Source: Phenylobacterium sp. (GTDB lineage: Bacteria > Pseudomonadota > Alphaproteobacteria > Caulobacterales > Caulobacteraceae). From it: 62,422 nucleotides of DNA. Each line of letters opens with the position of its first letter. Within the stretch, counting starts at the first letter, position 1. The notes beneath the pieces are model-generated. The model did not search any database. It was not told the DNA's origin and worked only from the letters and a program-made list of their open reading frames with translations. The translations under genes and the position numbers were made by a program. Of the stretch, positions 35,025-44,213 are shown one piece after another. The stretch is taken from the NCBI RefSeq assembly GCF_025351295.1, contig NZ_JANXWD010000024.1, positions 1-62,422 on the forward strand, given 5' to 3'.

Positions 35025-36050
35025 ATGTCCGAACGGCCAAACGGTCTCACCTACGCCCAAGCCGGCGTCGATATCGACGCAGGTGCGGCTTTGGTGGAAC
35101 GCATCAAGCCCCTGGCGCGGTCCACGCGCCGCTCGGGCGCCGAGCCGTCGCTGGGCGGATTCGGCGCGCTGTTCGACCTTAAGGCGGCCGGATACGACGA
35201 TCCGCTGCTGGTCACCACGACCGACGGGGTGGGCACCAAGCTGAAACTCGCCATCGAGACCGGCCTGCACGGCACGGTCGGGATCGACCTGGTCGGCATG
35301 TGCGTCAACGACCTGCTGGCCCAGGGCGCCGAGCCGCTGATGTTCCTGGACTACTACGCCACCGGCAAGCTGGACGTGGAGGCCGCCGCCGCGGTGGTGG
35401 CCGGCATCGCCGAAGGCTGTCGCCAGGCCAACTGCGCCTTGGTGGGCGGCGAGACGGCCGAGATGCCGGGGATGTACGCGCCGGGCGACTACGACATGGC
35501 CGGCTTCTGCGTGGGCGCCGTCGACCGCGATAAGGTGCTGCCCCGGCTGGGCGACCAGAAGGCCGGCGATATCCTGATGGGGATCGCCTCGTCCGGCCCC
35601 CATTCCAACGGATATTCCCTGATCCGCCGCATCGTCGAGCGGTCCGGCCTGGCCTGGGACGCCGCGGCGCCGTTCGCGGCTGGCAAGACCCTGGCCGAGG
35701 CCCTGCTCGAGCCGACCCGCATCTATATCCGCACCGTGCTGCCGCTTCTGAAGGCCGGCCGCGTCAAGGGTCTGGCCCACATCACCGGCGGCGGCCTGGT
35801 GGAGAACCCGCCGCGCGCCATCGCCGAGGGCCTGGTCCCACGCTTCGACTGGAACGCCTGGGCGCTTCCGCCGGTGTTCGACTGGCTGGCGCACACCGGC
35901 GGCGTCTCGGAACAGGAGATGCGCCGCACCTTCAACTGCGGCCTGGGCCTGATGCTGATCGTCGATCCGCATGACGTGGCCGACGTGCTGGAGACCCTGG
36001 TCCGCGCCGGGGAGGACGCCTTCGTGGTGGGCGAACTGGCGCAGGCCTGA
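35025..36050 (+). CDS. purM: Phosphoribosylformylglycinamidine cyclo-ligase (AIR synthetase)
   Basis: A 341-residue purine-pathway enzyme that closes the imidazole ring to make AIR using ATP. Characteristic parts are [74 protein letters not shown] and [15 protein letters not shown]. purN, often next in the operon, does not follow; repeat C does. Confidence 0.97.
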   Translation: MSERPNGLTYAQAGVDIDAGAALVERIKPLARSTRRSGAEPSLGGFGALFDLKAAGYDDPLLVTTTDGVGTKLKLAIETGLHGTVGIDLVGMCVNDLLAQGAEPLMFLDYYATGKLDVEAAAAVVAGIAEGCRQANCALVGGETAEMPGMYAPGDYDMAGFCVGAVDRDKVLPRLGDQKAGDILMGIASSGPHSNGYSLIRRIVERSGLAWDAAAPFAAGKTLAEALLEPTRIYIRTVLPLLKAGRVKGLAHITGGGLVENPPRAIAEGLVPRFDWNAWALPPVFDWLAHTGGVSEQEMRRTFNCGLGLMLIVDPHDVADVLETLVRAGEDAFVVGELAQA

Positions 36051-36088
36051 CGGCAGACCCGGCGGCGCCGCGGCCGACGCCGATCCTG

Positions 36089-36166
36089 AACCGCAGAAGA
36101 CGCAGACGGACGCAGAAGCTCGGCGCAAGCCCGACTCCTCCTGCGTTTTCTGCGTCTTCTGCGGTT
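36089..36166. repeat. Palindromic element C (18-bp perfect arms)
   Basis: AACCGCAGAAGACGCAGA (36089-36106) and its exact reverse complement (36149-36166) flank a 42-base spacer that itself holds further CGCAGA/TCTGCG pairings. Elements with a CCGCAGA..TCTGCGG core are widespread in Proteobacteria. It lies 39 bases after the purM stop and may serve as its transcription end. The remaining 180 bases up to the next gene hold nothing else recognised. Confidence 0.85.
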
Positions 36167-36345
36167 GAATCCATAGGACCTGAATCGGTCCCGGGCCCCT
36201 GACGGTGCGCGCGCCGGCGCACCGGGACACATCGCATAGCCACTCTCCGCACAGGACCGCGCCGCCTAGCGTGGGGTTGCCGCGTCTTTCCGCGGTCTCT
36301 CACGGACCGCGGGTCTGCGGGCGTAGCGAGGCCAGGAGTTGTGCG

Positions 36346-37083
36346 ATGAAGATCAGAGAATTTGCGGCTGTGGCGACGGGCGCCATGGCGCTTGCCGCGA
36401 GCCTTGTGCTGGCGGGGCCCGCTTCGGCGACGGTCCACAATCTGACCTACAAGGGCGTCGTCACCTCCGCGCTGGACAGCACGGGCGAGTTCGGCGCGGG
36501 GGCGAACCTCATCGGCAAGGCGTTCACGGCGAAGGTCGTCTACGACGACGCCAAGGACGGCCCGGTGCACTGGGGCGGCGTCTATTACGACTATCTCAGC
36601 GGCGACGGGGCCGACAACCCGGTCACCGCGACGATCCAGCTCAACGGCGTGACGAAGTCCTTCGGCGCCACGTCCGGGTACGATGAACGGCTGGATCGCA
36701 CGCTGCAGCCGGGCTGCATGTTCGACTGCACCGACGCCGACTTCCAGCAAAACGCGACGGACAGGTATACGGTGGGCGGGCTCTATACGCTGAACTACAT
36801 CAACCTGGGCGGAATCAGCTCCGACGGATCGCTCTCCGGCCTGGCCCATACGGCGCCGAACTTCACCAATCCGCCGATCCAGCTCTATGCCTTCGTGAAC
36901 CTGTTCCAGCAGGACATCTTCACGCTGGAGTCGCGCCATTCGGCCGAGGTGGGAGTGCGGATCGACTCGGTCGGCGGCGGCGTTCCCGAGCCAGGCGTCT
37001 GGGCGCTGATGCTGCTGGGCTTCGGTGGGGCGGGCACGATGCTGCGCCGCCGCCGCGCCCTCGCCGCCGTCGCGACGGCGTAG
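36346..37083 (+). CDS. PEPxxWA-CTERM sorting domain protein
   Basis: A 245-residue secreted protein. Residues 1-28 are a signal peptide (MKIREFAAVATGAMALAASL, cleavage after ASA). The body is beta-rich without recognised domain (FTAKVVYDDAKDGP, TATIQLNGVTKSFG), with one Cys pair GCMFDC. The C-terminus VPEPGVWALMLLGFGGAG followed by MLRRRR is the alphaproteobacterial PEPxxWA-CTERM signal: PEP-x-x-W-A, a membrane helix and a basic tail. Family knowledge says such proteins are sorted to the surface or exopolysaccharide; no exosortase gene is nearby. A good AGGAG ribosome site precedes ATG 36346. Confidence 0.92.
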   Translation: MKIREFAAVATGAMALAASLVLAGPASATVHNLTYKGVVTSALDSTGEFGAGANLIGKAFTAKVVYDDAKDGPVHWGGVYYDYLSGDGADNPVTATIQLNGVTKSFGATSGYDERLDRTLQPGCMFDCTDADFQQNATDRYTVGGLYTLNYINLGGISSDGSLSGLAHTAPNFTNPPIQLYAFVNLFQQDIFTLESRHSAEVGVRIDSVGGGVPEPGVWALMLLGFGGAGTMLRRRRALAAVATA

Positions 37084-37123
37084 GCGGAATCGCAATTCCG
37101 CGACGGGACTCGGTCCCATTTAT

Positions 37124-37245
37124 CCTCACCCATAGGGGGAGGGGGACCGCCCGCAGGGTGGTGGAGGGGGTGCGCCGCCGCCCAGGTCCCACTGTAAGCC
37201 CCCTCCACCCTGCTACGCAGGGTCTCCGTCCCCCTACGGGTGAGG
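37124..37245. repeat. Palindromic element D
   Basis: CCTCACCCATAGGGGG (37124-37139) pairs with 37230-37245 with one mismatch; the inner GTGGAGGGGG (37161-37170) pairs with 37199-37208. The whole 122-bp unit can fold as a long interrupted hairpin. It follows the PEP-CTERM gene, and a degenerate copy of element A (GGGTCCCGGTCTTCGCCGG) lies just beyond, about 37293-37311. Nothing else is seen in 37246-37375. Confidence 0.8.
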
Positions 37246-37375
37246 AGATCGGGGATTGTCCGGCTGAATGCCGATCCGGCGAAGGGGCCGCCGTGGGTCC
37301 CGGTCTTCGCCGGCGGCGAAACCGGGATGACAGGGGTGGCGTGGCCGGCTTGGGGCGGCGATCGCCAGCTACGCT

Positions 37376-38656
37376 CTACCCCGCCATGATGCTGACGTGG
37401 CTCGCGCCCAGCGAGGCCAGCAGGCCGGCGCGCTTGGGCGAACCGGCGCGGTAGATCAGCACGGATTTGGCGATGCGCTTGGTCGCGGCGATCAGGGTGT
37501 TGGCCCAGCCGACGAATTCCGCGTCGCCCAGGCCCGCCGGGCAGTCGAAGGATAGCGCCTGCAGCCCCGCGCCCTCCAGGCGGGCGATGATCGCGGGGCT
37601 GGGGCGGACCAGGTGTCCGGCCACCAGGACAGTGAAGGGCCGCAGCAGCGAGGCGGCGGCCAGCAGCGCGCTGGGCGGCACGCCTTCGATGTCGCAGATC
37701 TCGCAGATCACCCCCAGCTTCACCAGGGCGCCGGCCTCCTTGAGTTGCTTCACGAACTCGGCGCGTCCCTTCTGGCTGGACAGGCTGGTGAACGATAGCG
37801 GCACGATCAGGCTCAGCTGCCGCTCGCTCTCGGAGCGCAGCCGGTCGACCCCGCGGGCGATGGTCGCCAGGTCGACCCGCAGCACGTCTGCGGTCGACAG
37901 CATGGCCACCTGGGCGGGCGACAGTTCTTCCTCGTCATTGCGGTTCATGACGATGACCCGGCGGTTCATACGGAAGCCGATCCGTGTGAAGCCCTTCATC
38001 TCATAGACCGGCTCCAGGCTCGCAGAGACCCGGATGTGGCGGCCGTCGTTGCTGACGAACGGAGTCCAGCGGTCCAGGGATGGGACGGCGACCACCGCGT
38101 CCGCGCGCGTCGCACGGGCTGCGTCCTCGGCCTCGAGATCCGACGGGTCGACGTTCTGGGCGCGGGCGTTCATCCCCTGCGCGTCGATGCGGCCCTTGTC
38201 GATCCGGGTGACCTGCAGCACGCCAGACACGGCCGCCTGGTCCTCGCCGAGGAAATGGTTCAGCACTTCGCGCAGATAGCGCAGGCAGGCGGCCTGGCCT
38301 GCGATTCGGCCGAGATCGGGGTGGACGATGAAGAAGTCGGTGTCCGACACCCGCAGGAAGAAGCCTTGGGCGCCTACCCCGCGTTCGAGCACGCGGGTGG
38401 TGAAGTCGTAGACCTGATCGCTGCGCAGGCCCCACCGGGCGGCGAACCGCGCCTGCACGGCCTCCAGCGAAATGACGTTGACCTTGCCGGCCGCCAGTAG
38501 GTCCGGGTCGCTGAAGCGCTCCAGGGCGTCCTGCGCGCTGGCGGAGACCAGGCGGGTCGCGATCGGCAGATCGCCTCGCGTGTCAGCCAAAGCGCCGTCG
38601 GCCACCTGAACCTCCCCGAGCGTCAGTTTGCACCTGAGCGTGTTGTCAGGGTTCAC
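37376..38656 (-). CDS. Degenerate GGDEF/EAL-like protein
   Basis: A 426-residue soluble protein. Residues about 60-170 contain TRVLERGVGAQGFFLRVSDTDFFIVHPDLGRI, which sits where a GGDEF signature would be but lacks it. Residues about 240-420 have EAL-like architecture (LATIARGVDRLRSESERQLSLIVPLSF, FVKQLKEAGALVKLGVICEICDIEG, LSFDCPAG, ASLGASHVSIMAG) without the EAL or metal-binding motifs. It is therefore probably an enzymatically inactive relative used for sensing or protein contact. The assignment rests on pattern, not alignment. It starts 97 bases after korB ends, on the same strand. Confidence 0.6.
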   Translation of the reverse strand: MNPDNTLRCKLTLGEVQVADGALADTRGDLPIATRLVSASAQDALERFSDPDLLAAGKVNVISLEAVQARFAARWGLRSDQVYDFTTRVLERGVGAQGFFLRVSDTDFFIVHPDLGRIAGQAACLRYLREVLNHFLGEDQAAVSGVLQVTRIDKGRIDAQGMNARAQNVDPSDLEAEDAARATRADAVVAVPSLDRWTPFVSNDGRHIRVSASLEPVYEMKGFTRIGFRMNRRVIVMNRNDEEELSPAQVAMLSTADVLRVDLATIARGVDRLRSESERQLSLIVPLSFTSLSSQKGRAEFVKQLKEAGALVKLGVICEICDIEGVPPSALLAAASLLRPFTVLVAGHLVRPSPAIIARLEGAGLQALSFDCPAGLGDAEFVGWANTLIAATKRIAKSVLIYRAGSPKRAGLLASLGASHVSIMAG

Positions 38657-38753
38657 GATTAAGAAGCTCGCGACGTCCCCACGGTCGAGACGATTCGCCG
38701 CGGTCAGATAACGTTGGTCGGGGAATTCGCGCCCCCAGGTACGCCTGCGGACC

Positions 38754-39809
38754 CTACCGCAGGCTCGCGTTGATCCGGTCGAGGGCAGCCGCCCCAGGCA
38801 CCAGCTCCGCCTCGTTCAGGGCGTTCAGCGGCGCGTCCACCGTGCCGACGGCGTCATGCAGATCGCCGGCGCTGGGATCGACGAACAGCAGGCCGGTGAC
38901 GATCTGGCCCCTGGCCTGCCGCGCCTGGAGATAGCCCAGGGCCTGGGCGCGGTTGTTGGGGTTGTAGAGCTCGGCGATCTTGTGCAGCGACAGGATCGAG
39001 CCGTCGTGCTGCTGCACGCGGATGCTCTCGCCGGACTTGTAGTCCACCTGGATCGGGTCGCGGGGCATGATCACGTCCAGGCGGTTCACCGCCTCATTGT
39101 GTTCGCGCACATAGTCGAAGCTCTTGGTCGAGCCGTTGTGGTTGTTGAACTGCACGCAGGGGCTGATGCAGTCGATGAACGCCGCACCCTTGTGCGCCAG
39201 TCCGGCCTTGATCAGCGGGACCAGCTGGTCCTTGTCGCCGGAGAAGCTGCGGGCCACGAAGGTGGCGCCCATCTGCAGGGCCAGGCCCACCATGTCGATG
39301 CCGGTGTCGTGGTTGATGACGCCCTTCTTCGACTTGCTGCCACGGTCCGAGGTGGCGGAGAACTGGCCCTTGGTCAGGCCGTAAACGCCGTTGTTCTCGA
39401 CGATGTAGAGCATATTCACGCCGCGCCGGATGGCGTGGGCGAACTGGCCCAGGCCGATGGAGGCCGAGTCCCCGTCGCCCGAGACGCCCAGGTAGATCAG
39501 GTCGCGGTTGGCCAGGTTGGCGCCGGTCAGCACCGAGGGCATGCGGCCGTGCACGGTGTTGAAGCCGTGCGAGTTGCCCAGGAAGTAGTCCGGCGTCTTG
39601 GAGGAACAGCCGATGCCGGAGAGCTTGGCGACCCGGTGCGGCGGCAGCTCCAGCTCGAAACAGGCCTGGATGATCGCCGCCGAGATGCTGTCGTGGCCGC
39701 AGCCGGCGCAGAGCGTGGAGACCGAGCCCTCATAGTCGCGGCGCGTGAACCCCAGGCTGTTGGTCGGCAGCTTGGGGTGATGCAGCTGGGGCTTCAGGAT
39801 GTAGGTCAT
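38754..39809 (-). CDS. korB: 2-oxoacid:ferredoxin oxidoreductase, beta subunit
   Basis: A 351-residue thiamine-diphosphate subunit. The cluster-ligand region STLCAGCGHDSISAAI, GIGCSSKTPDYF and the TPP/Mg motif GDGDSASIGLGQFAHAI..NNGVYGLTKGQ are clear. With KorA it oxidatively decarboxylates a 2-oxoacid (2-oxoglutarate by nearest family) with CoA, reducing ferredoxin. Four-base overlap with korA (39806-39809). Confidence 0.94.
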   Translation of the reverse strand: MTYILKPQLHHPKLPTNSLGFTRRDYEGSVSTLCAGCGHDSISAAIIQACFELELPPHRVAKLSGIGCSSKTPDYFLGNSHGFNTVHGRMPSVLTGANLANRDLIYLGVSGDGDSASIGLGQFAHAIRRGVNMLYIVENNGVYGLTKGQFSATSDRGSKSKKGVINHDTGIDMVGLALQMGATFVARSFSGDKDQLVPLIKAGLAHKGAAFIDCISPCVQFNNHNGSTKSFDYVREHNEAVNRLDVIMPRDPIQVDYKSGESIRVQQHDGSILSLHKIAELYNPNNRAQALGYLQARQARGQIVTGLLFVDPSAGDLHDAVGTVDAPLNALNEAELVPGAAALDRINASLR

Positions 39810-41677
39810 TCCGCCGCCTCGCTTTGTCCCGTGGAGGGCTGGCCCAGCGCCAGGCGCTGGGCGATTTCGCCGGCGATGAAGCGGGCGGTGATCGGGGTGC
39901 CGTCGTAGTGCAGCACGGCGACCAGCTTGGAGGCGTCCACCCCGCCCTCGGTCATGATCAGGGTGCGCAGCTGGGCGTCGCGGTTCTGCTCGATTACATA
40001 GACCCGGTCGTGCTGGGCGATGAAGTCGTAGACCGCGTCGGCGAAGGGGAAGCCTCGGATGCGCAGGGCGTCGAGGTGGCGGCCCTGGGCCTCCAGCATC
40101 TCCAGCGCCTCATGCATGGCCGGGGTGGTCGAGCCGAAGTAGATCACGCCGTCGCGGGTCCTGCGCCGGGCCGGCCGGGCGACCGGGGCCGGGACCAGGG
40201 CGCGGGCGGTGTCGAACTTGCGCAGCAGCCGCTCCATGTTGTCGACATAGACCGCCCCCTCCTCCGAATAGCGGGCGTAGGGATTGCGCGAGGTGCCGCG
40301 GGTGAAATAGCCGCCCTTGGTCGGGTGGACGCCGGGATAGGTGCGATAGGGAATGCCGTCGCCGTCCACCTCCAGGTAGCGGCCGAACTCCCGGCCGGCC
40401 TCCAGGTCATCGTGGGTCAGCACCTTGCCCCGGTCCAGCCTGCGGGCATCGTCCCAGACGAAGGGCTTGGTCAGCCACTCGTTCATGCCGATGTCGAGGT
40501 CGAGCATCACGAAGACCGTGGTCTGCAGCCGGTCGGCCAGGTCGAAGGCCTGGGCGCCCATCTCGAAGCACTCGCCCGGATCGGCCGGCAGCAGCAGCGG
40601 ATGCTTGGTGTCGCCGTGGCCGGCGTAGGCGCAGGCCAGGATGTCGGCCTGCTGGGTGCGGGTCGGCATGCCGGTGGAGGGCCCGCCCCGTTGAACGTCG
40701 AAGATCACCGCCGGGATCTCGGCGAAATAGCTCAGGCCGATGAACTCGGTCATCAGCGAGACGCCGGGCCCCGAGGTGGCGGTGAAGGCGCGGCAGCCGT
40801 TCCAGCCGGCGCCGACCACGATGCCGATCGAGGCGATCTCGTCCTCGGCCTGGATGATCGCATAGCGGGCCTTGCCGGTCTCCGGCTCGAGCCGCAGGTC
40901 CTGGCAATAGGCGGTGAACGCCTCGACCAGCGAGGTCGAGGGCGTGATCGGGTACCAGGCGCAGACCGTGGCCCCGCCATAGACCGCGCCCAGGGCGGCG
41001 GCCTGGTTGCCCTCCACATAGATCCGGTCGCCGACCGCGTCGGCGCGGCGCACCTGCAGCGGCAGCGGGCCCAGATGCTTCAGGACGTAGGCATGGCCCA
41101 TCCGCAGGGCCTCGACATTGGCCTTGATCAGCCGATCCCGGCCCTTGAAGTCGTCGGCCAGCAGGGCGTCGATCACCGCCAGCTCGATGCCCAGCAGGGC
41201 CGCCAGGGCCCCGACATAGATGGTGTTCTTGAACAGCTGGCGCTCGCGCGGCAGCTCATAGGCCTCGTTGCACATGGCCGTCAGCGGCACGCCGATCGCG
41301 GTGATGTCGTCGCGCGAGTGGCCCAGCGGCTTGGTCGAGTCGTAGACCAGGAACCCGCCGCTCTCGATCTCGGCCAGGTCGCGGTCCCAGGTCTGCGGGT
41401 TCATGGCGACCATCAGGTCGACGCCGCCGCGCCGGCCCAGGTAGCCCGCCTCGGTGATCCGCACCTCGTACCAGGTGGGCAGGCCCTGGATGTTGGACGG
41501 GAAGATGTTGCGCGCCGCCACCGGCACGCCCATGCGCATCACCGAGCGGGCGAACAGGCCGTTGGCGCTGGCCGAGCCGGATCCGTTCACATTGGCGAAC
41601 TTGACGACGAAGTCGTTGACGCTCGCCTTCATCGCCGTCGCGGCCTGGACCGCCCGGGGCTCCGCACTGTCAGGCAT
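39806..41677 (-). CDS. korA: 2-oxoacid:ferredoxin oxidoreductase, fused gamma-alpha subunit
   Basis: A 623-residue subunit. The N-terminal third is the gamma domain (DFVVKFANVNGSGSASANGL, GVPVAARNIFPSNIQGLPTWYEVR). The remainder is the alpha (pyrimidine-binding) domain with YAIIQAEDEIASIGIVVGAGWNG, GPGVSLMTEFIGL and GGPSTGMPTRTQQADI. Start ATG 41677 (MPDSAEPRAV) is chosen over ATG 41689. It overlaps the end of the flavoprotein gene by 8 bases, so the three genes form one unit. Confidence 0.94.
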   Translation of the reverse strand: MPDSAEPRAVQAATAMKASVNDFVVKFANVNGSGSASANGLFARSVMRMGVPVAARNIFPSNIQGLPTWYEVRITEAGYLGRRGGVDLMVAMNPQTWDRDLAEIESGGFLVYDSTKPLGHSRDDITAIGVPLTAMCNEAYELPRERQLFKNTIYVGALAALLGIELAVIDALLADDFKGRDRLIKANVEALRMGHAYVLKHLGPLPLQVRRADAVGDRIYVEGNQAAALGAVYGGATVCAWYPITPSTSLVEAFTAYCQDLRLEPETGKARYAIIQAEDEIASIGIVVGAGWNGCRAFTATSGPGVSLMTEFIGLSYFAEIPAVIFDVQRGGPSTGMPTRTQQADILACAYAGHGDTKHPLLLPADPGECFEMGAQAFDLADRLQTTVFVMLDLDIGMNEWLTKPFVWDDARRLDRGKVLTHDDLEAGREFGRYLEVDGDGIPYRTYPGVHPTKGGYFTRGTSRNPYARYSEEGAVYVDNMERLLRKFDTARALVPAPVARPARRRTRDGVIYFGSTTPAMHEALEMLEAQGRHLDALRIRGFPFADAVYDFIAQHDRVYVIEQNRDAQLRTLIMTEGGVDASKLVAVLHYDGTPITARFIAGEIAQRLALGQPSTGQSEAAE

Positions 41678-43466
41678 CGGCCCCCGCATAGGTCATTTCG
41701 AGATAGAACTTCTGCATGTCCCACGCGCCTGTAGGACAACGTTCCGCGCAGAGCCCGCAGTGGAGACAGACGTCCTCGTCCTTGGCCATCACGCGGCCCG
41801 TGGTCAGCCGGCCGGAGACGTAGAGATCCTGGGTCAGGTTGCCGGCCGGGGCCTTGAGACGGCCGCGCAGATCGCCCTCGCCTTGCGCGTTATCGGGGGC
41901 GTCGTCGGTGAAGGTGATGCAGTCCATCGGGCAGATATCGACGCAGGCGTCGCACTCGATGCACAGCTTGTCGGCGAACACGGTCTGGATGTCGCAGTTC
42001 AGGCAGCGCTGGGCCTCGGCCAGGGCCTGCTGCAGGTCGTAGCCCAGCTCGACCTCGAGCCGGACGTCCTTCAGCGCCGCCTGCTTGTCGCGCAGCGGCA
42101 CGCGGTAGCGGTGGTCGTTGGAGACGTCGTTGTCGTAGCTCCACTCGTGGATGCCCATCTTCTGGCTCACCAGGGTGGCGCCGGGCGGCGGGCGGACGGC
42201 GACATCCTGGCCCTGGCAGAACTTGTGGATCGAGACCGCCGCGTCGTGGCCCTGGGCCACGGCCCAGATGATGTTCTTGGGCCCGAACGCGGCGTCGCCG
42301 CCGAAGAAGATGTTGGGCACGGTCGACTGGAAGGTGACGGCGTCGACCTTGGGCATCGCTCCATCATCGAACTCCAGGCCGATGTCCTTCTCGATCCACG
42401 GGAAGGCGTTCTCCTGGCCGACCGCCACCAGGACGTCGTCGCACTCGTAATGCTCGTCCGGATCGCCAGAGGGGACCAGTTTGCGCCGGCCCTTGTCGTC
42501 GAACATCGCCTCGACCACCTCGAACAGCACGCCGGTCAGTTTTCCGTTTTCGTGAGTGAATTGCTTCGGCACGCGGAAGTTGAGGATCGGGATGTCCTCG
42601 TGCATCGCGTCCTCCTTCTCCCAGGGCGACGCCTTCATGTCCTCGAAGCCGGAGCGGACGATCACCTTGACGTCCTCGCCGCCCAGCCGGCGGGAGGTGC
42701 GGCAGCAGTCCATCGCGGTGTTGCCGCCGCCCAGCACGATCACGCGGCGGCCGACCGTCTCGATGTGGCCGAACGAGACCGAGGACAGCCAGTCGATGCC
42801 GATGTGGATGTTCGCGGCGGCCTCCTGGCGCCCGGGGAGCTCCAGGTCGCGGCCGCGCGGCGCGCCCGAGCCCACGAAGATGGCGTCATAGCCCTCTCCC
42901 CTCAGGGCCTGCAGGCTGTCGATCGGGGTTCCGAACCGCATCTCGATGCCGCCCAGCGCCTGGATGTAGCCGACCTCCTCGTCGATGACGGCTTCTGGCA
43001 GGCGGAAGCGGGGGATCTGGCTGCGGATCATCCCGGCGGACTTGGTGTCCTTGTCGAAGATGGTCAGCTGGTAGCCCATCGGGGCGAGGTCGCGCGCCAC
43101 GGTCAGGGAGGCCGGCCCGCAGCCCACCAGGGCGATGCGTTTGCCGTTGGGCGCCGCGGCCGGCGGCGGCAGGCGGTCGGTGACATCGGACTTCAAGTCC
43201 GCCGCCACCCTCTTCAGCCGGCAGATGGCGACCGGCTCCTCCTCGACGCGGCCCCGGCGGCAGGCCGGTTCACACGGACGGTCGCAGGTCCGCCCCAGGA
43301 TCCCGGGGAAGACGTTCGACTTCCAGTTGATCATGTAGGCATCGGCGTATCGGCCGTCCGCGATCAGGCGGATGTATTCCGGCACCGGGGTGTGGGCCGG
43401 ACAGGCCCACTGGCAATCGACGACCTTGTGAAAGTAGTCGGTCCCAATCTCACGCGTGCGATGCAA
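41670..43466 (-). CDS. GltD-like FAD/NAD(P) oxidoreductase with C-terminal 2x[4Fe-4S] ferredoxin domain
   Basis: A 598-residue flavoprotein. N-terminal cysteines (CQWACPAHTPV, GRTCDRPCEPACRRG) match the GltD/NfnB [4Fe-4S] region. The FAD loop is IALVGCGPASLTVARDLA, the NAD(P) loop VIVLGGGNTAMDCC, and the C-terminal FAD segment NIFFGGDAAFGPK. A ferredoxin-like tail adds CIECDACVDICPMDC and CLHCGLCAERCP. It plausibly moves electrons between NAD(P)H and the KorAB ferredoxin site. The frame is open further upstream, but TTG 43466 lies 9 bases after GGAAGGAA and starts the homology. Confidence 0.9.
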   Translation of the reverse strand: MHRTREIGTDYFHKVVDCQWACPAHTPVPEYIRLIADGRYADAYMINWKSNVFPGILGRTCDRPCEPACRRGRVEEEPVAICRLKRVAADLKSDVTDRLPPPAAAPNGKRIALVGCGPASLTVARDLAPMGYQLTIFDKDTKSAGMIRSQIPRFRLPEAVIDEEVGYIQALGGIEMRFGTPIDSLQALRGEGYDAIFVGSGAPRGRDLELPGRQEAAANIHIGIDWLSSVSFGHIETVGRRVIVLGGGNTAMDCCRTSRRLGGEDVKVIVRSGFEDMKASPWEKEDAMHEDIPILNFRVPKQFTHENGKLTGVLFEVVEAMFDDKGRRKLVPSGDPDEHYECDDVLVAVGQENAFPWIEKDIGLEFDDGAMPKVDAVTFQSTVPNIFFGGDAAFGPKNIIWAVAQGHDAAVSIHKFCQGQDVAVRPPPGATLVSQKMGIHEWSYDNDVSNDHRYRVPLRDKQAALKDVRLEVELGYDLQQALAEAQRCLNCDIQTVFADKLCIECDACVDICPMDCITFTDDAPDNAQGEGDLRGRLKAPAGNLTQDLYVSGRLTTGRVMAKDEDVCLHCGLCAERCPTGAWDMQKFYLEMTYAGADA

Positions 43467-43805
43467 AACTCGCTTCCTTCCCGGGACGCACTCCTCCCGA
43501 GGTCTGGAAGTCGAACCCTGCCCTTGGCAGAGTTGGCTCCGCACCCCGACGCGGCGTTGTTGGCGACAGGTTACGTCCCCCACCCCACGGAAGCCAACCG
43601 ATTCCTGATCGACGTTCATCGATTTCTGCCCGGTGCGGTCGGGACAACCTGGGCTCTGTTGTCGGGGCCGGGGCATGAACTTCCACACCAGAGTGTGATC
43701 ACCCGTCAGGCGTTTCCGACCCCACGGCGCTTGGCGGGCGTAACAGGTAAATGATACCTTAAGTGCGGGACGGACCTCGCTGCTGCGAGATCATGGAGAG
43801 CTAAG
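43467..43805. other. Divergent promoter interval, no gene seen
   Basis: About 340 bases between the flavoprotein gene (minus) and the 58-residue gene (plus). Short open frames here show no ribosome site or homology. An AT-richer patch near 43745-43770 (TAAATGATACCTTAAG) could hold a plus-strand promoter. No repeat or structured RNA was recognised. Confidence 0.4.
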
Positions 43806-43982
43806 ATGGACATGCCGACGGATCGCGTGCCCGAATCCTTGTCTGCTGCATTCGATATCATTCCGCAGGAGCCGGCCGCGCCGATGAGCGCCGCCGATCA
43901 GTTCGACCTGCACCGCGCCATCAATGAGCGGCGCGCACAGATGGAGAACCCCGAACTGCTGCGGCACCTGCGGTCGCTTTAG
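43806..43982 (+). CDS. Small hypothetical protein, 58 aa
   Basis: ATG 43806 follows GGAGAG and encodes 58 residues: MDMPTDRVPESLSAAFDIIP, then an acidic/proline linker and a helical C-terminus (DQFDLHRAINERRAQM, ENPELLRHLRSL). No signal or membrane segment. The ribosome site, codon pattern and helical tail make it a credible gene; function unknown. It stands alone between the flavoprotein operon and the LuxR-type regulator. Confidence 0.6.
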   Translation: MDMPTDRVPESLSAAFDIIPQEPAAPMSAADQFDLHRAINERRAQMENPELLRHLRSL

Positions 43983-44213
43983 GCCGGCCTCGACGCGGCG
44001 CCGCCCTGACCGGGTCGACGCCGTCGACCTTCATGTTCCTAGGCAGCAGGACGCTGCGGTTCAGGCGACAGCCAGCCGTCGTCTGGAATAGCGCCTGCCA
44101 GCCCACGGCCGGTGATCGGCGGCTGCCGGCGCTATTTGCCTCCGGGCCAACCGTGACCTAGCGTGACCCTCGCGGCGCTACCCGAATGAGTAGCGGATCA
44201 GGGATATTTTCCG

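Noticed and set aside
39824..43754. Plus-strand frames of 636 and 766 codons opposite korA and the flavoprotein
   Set aside because: Antisense shadows of strongly identified enzymes; compositions are not protein-like.
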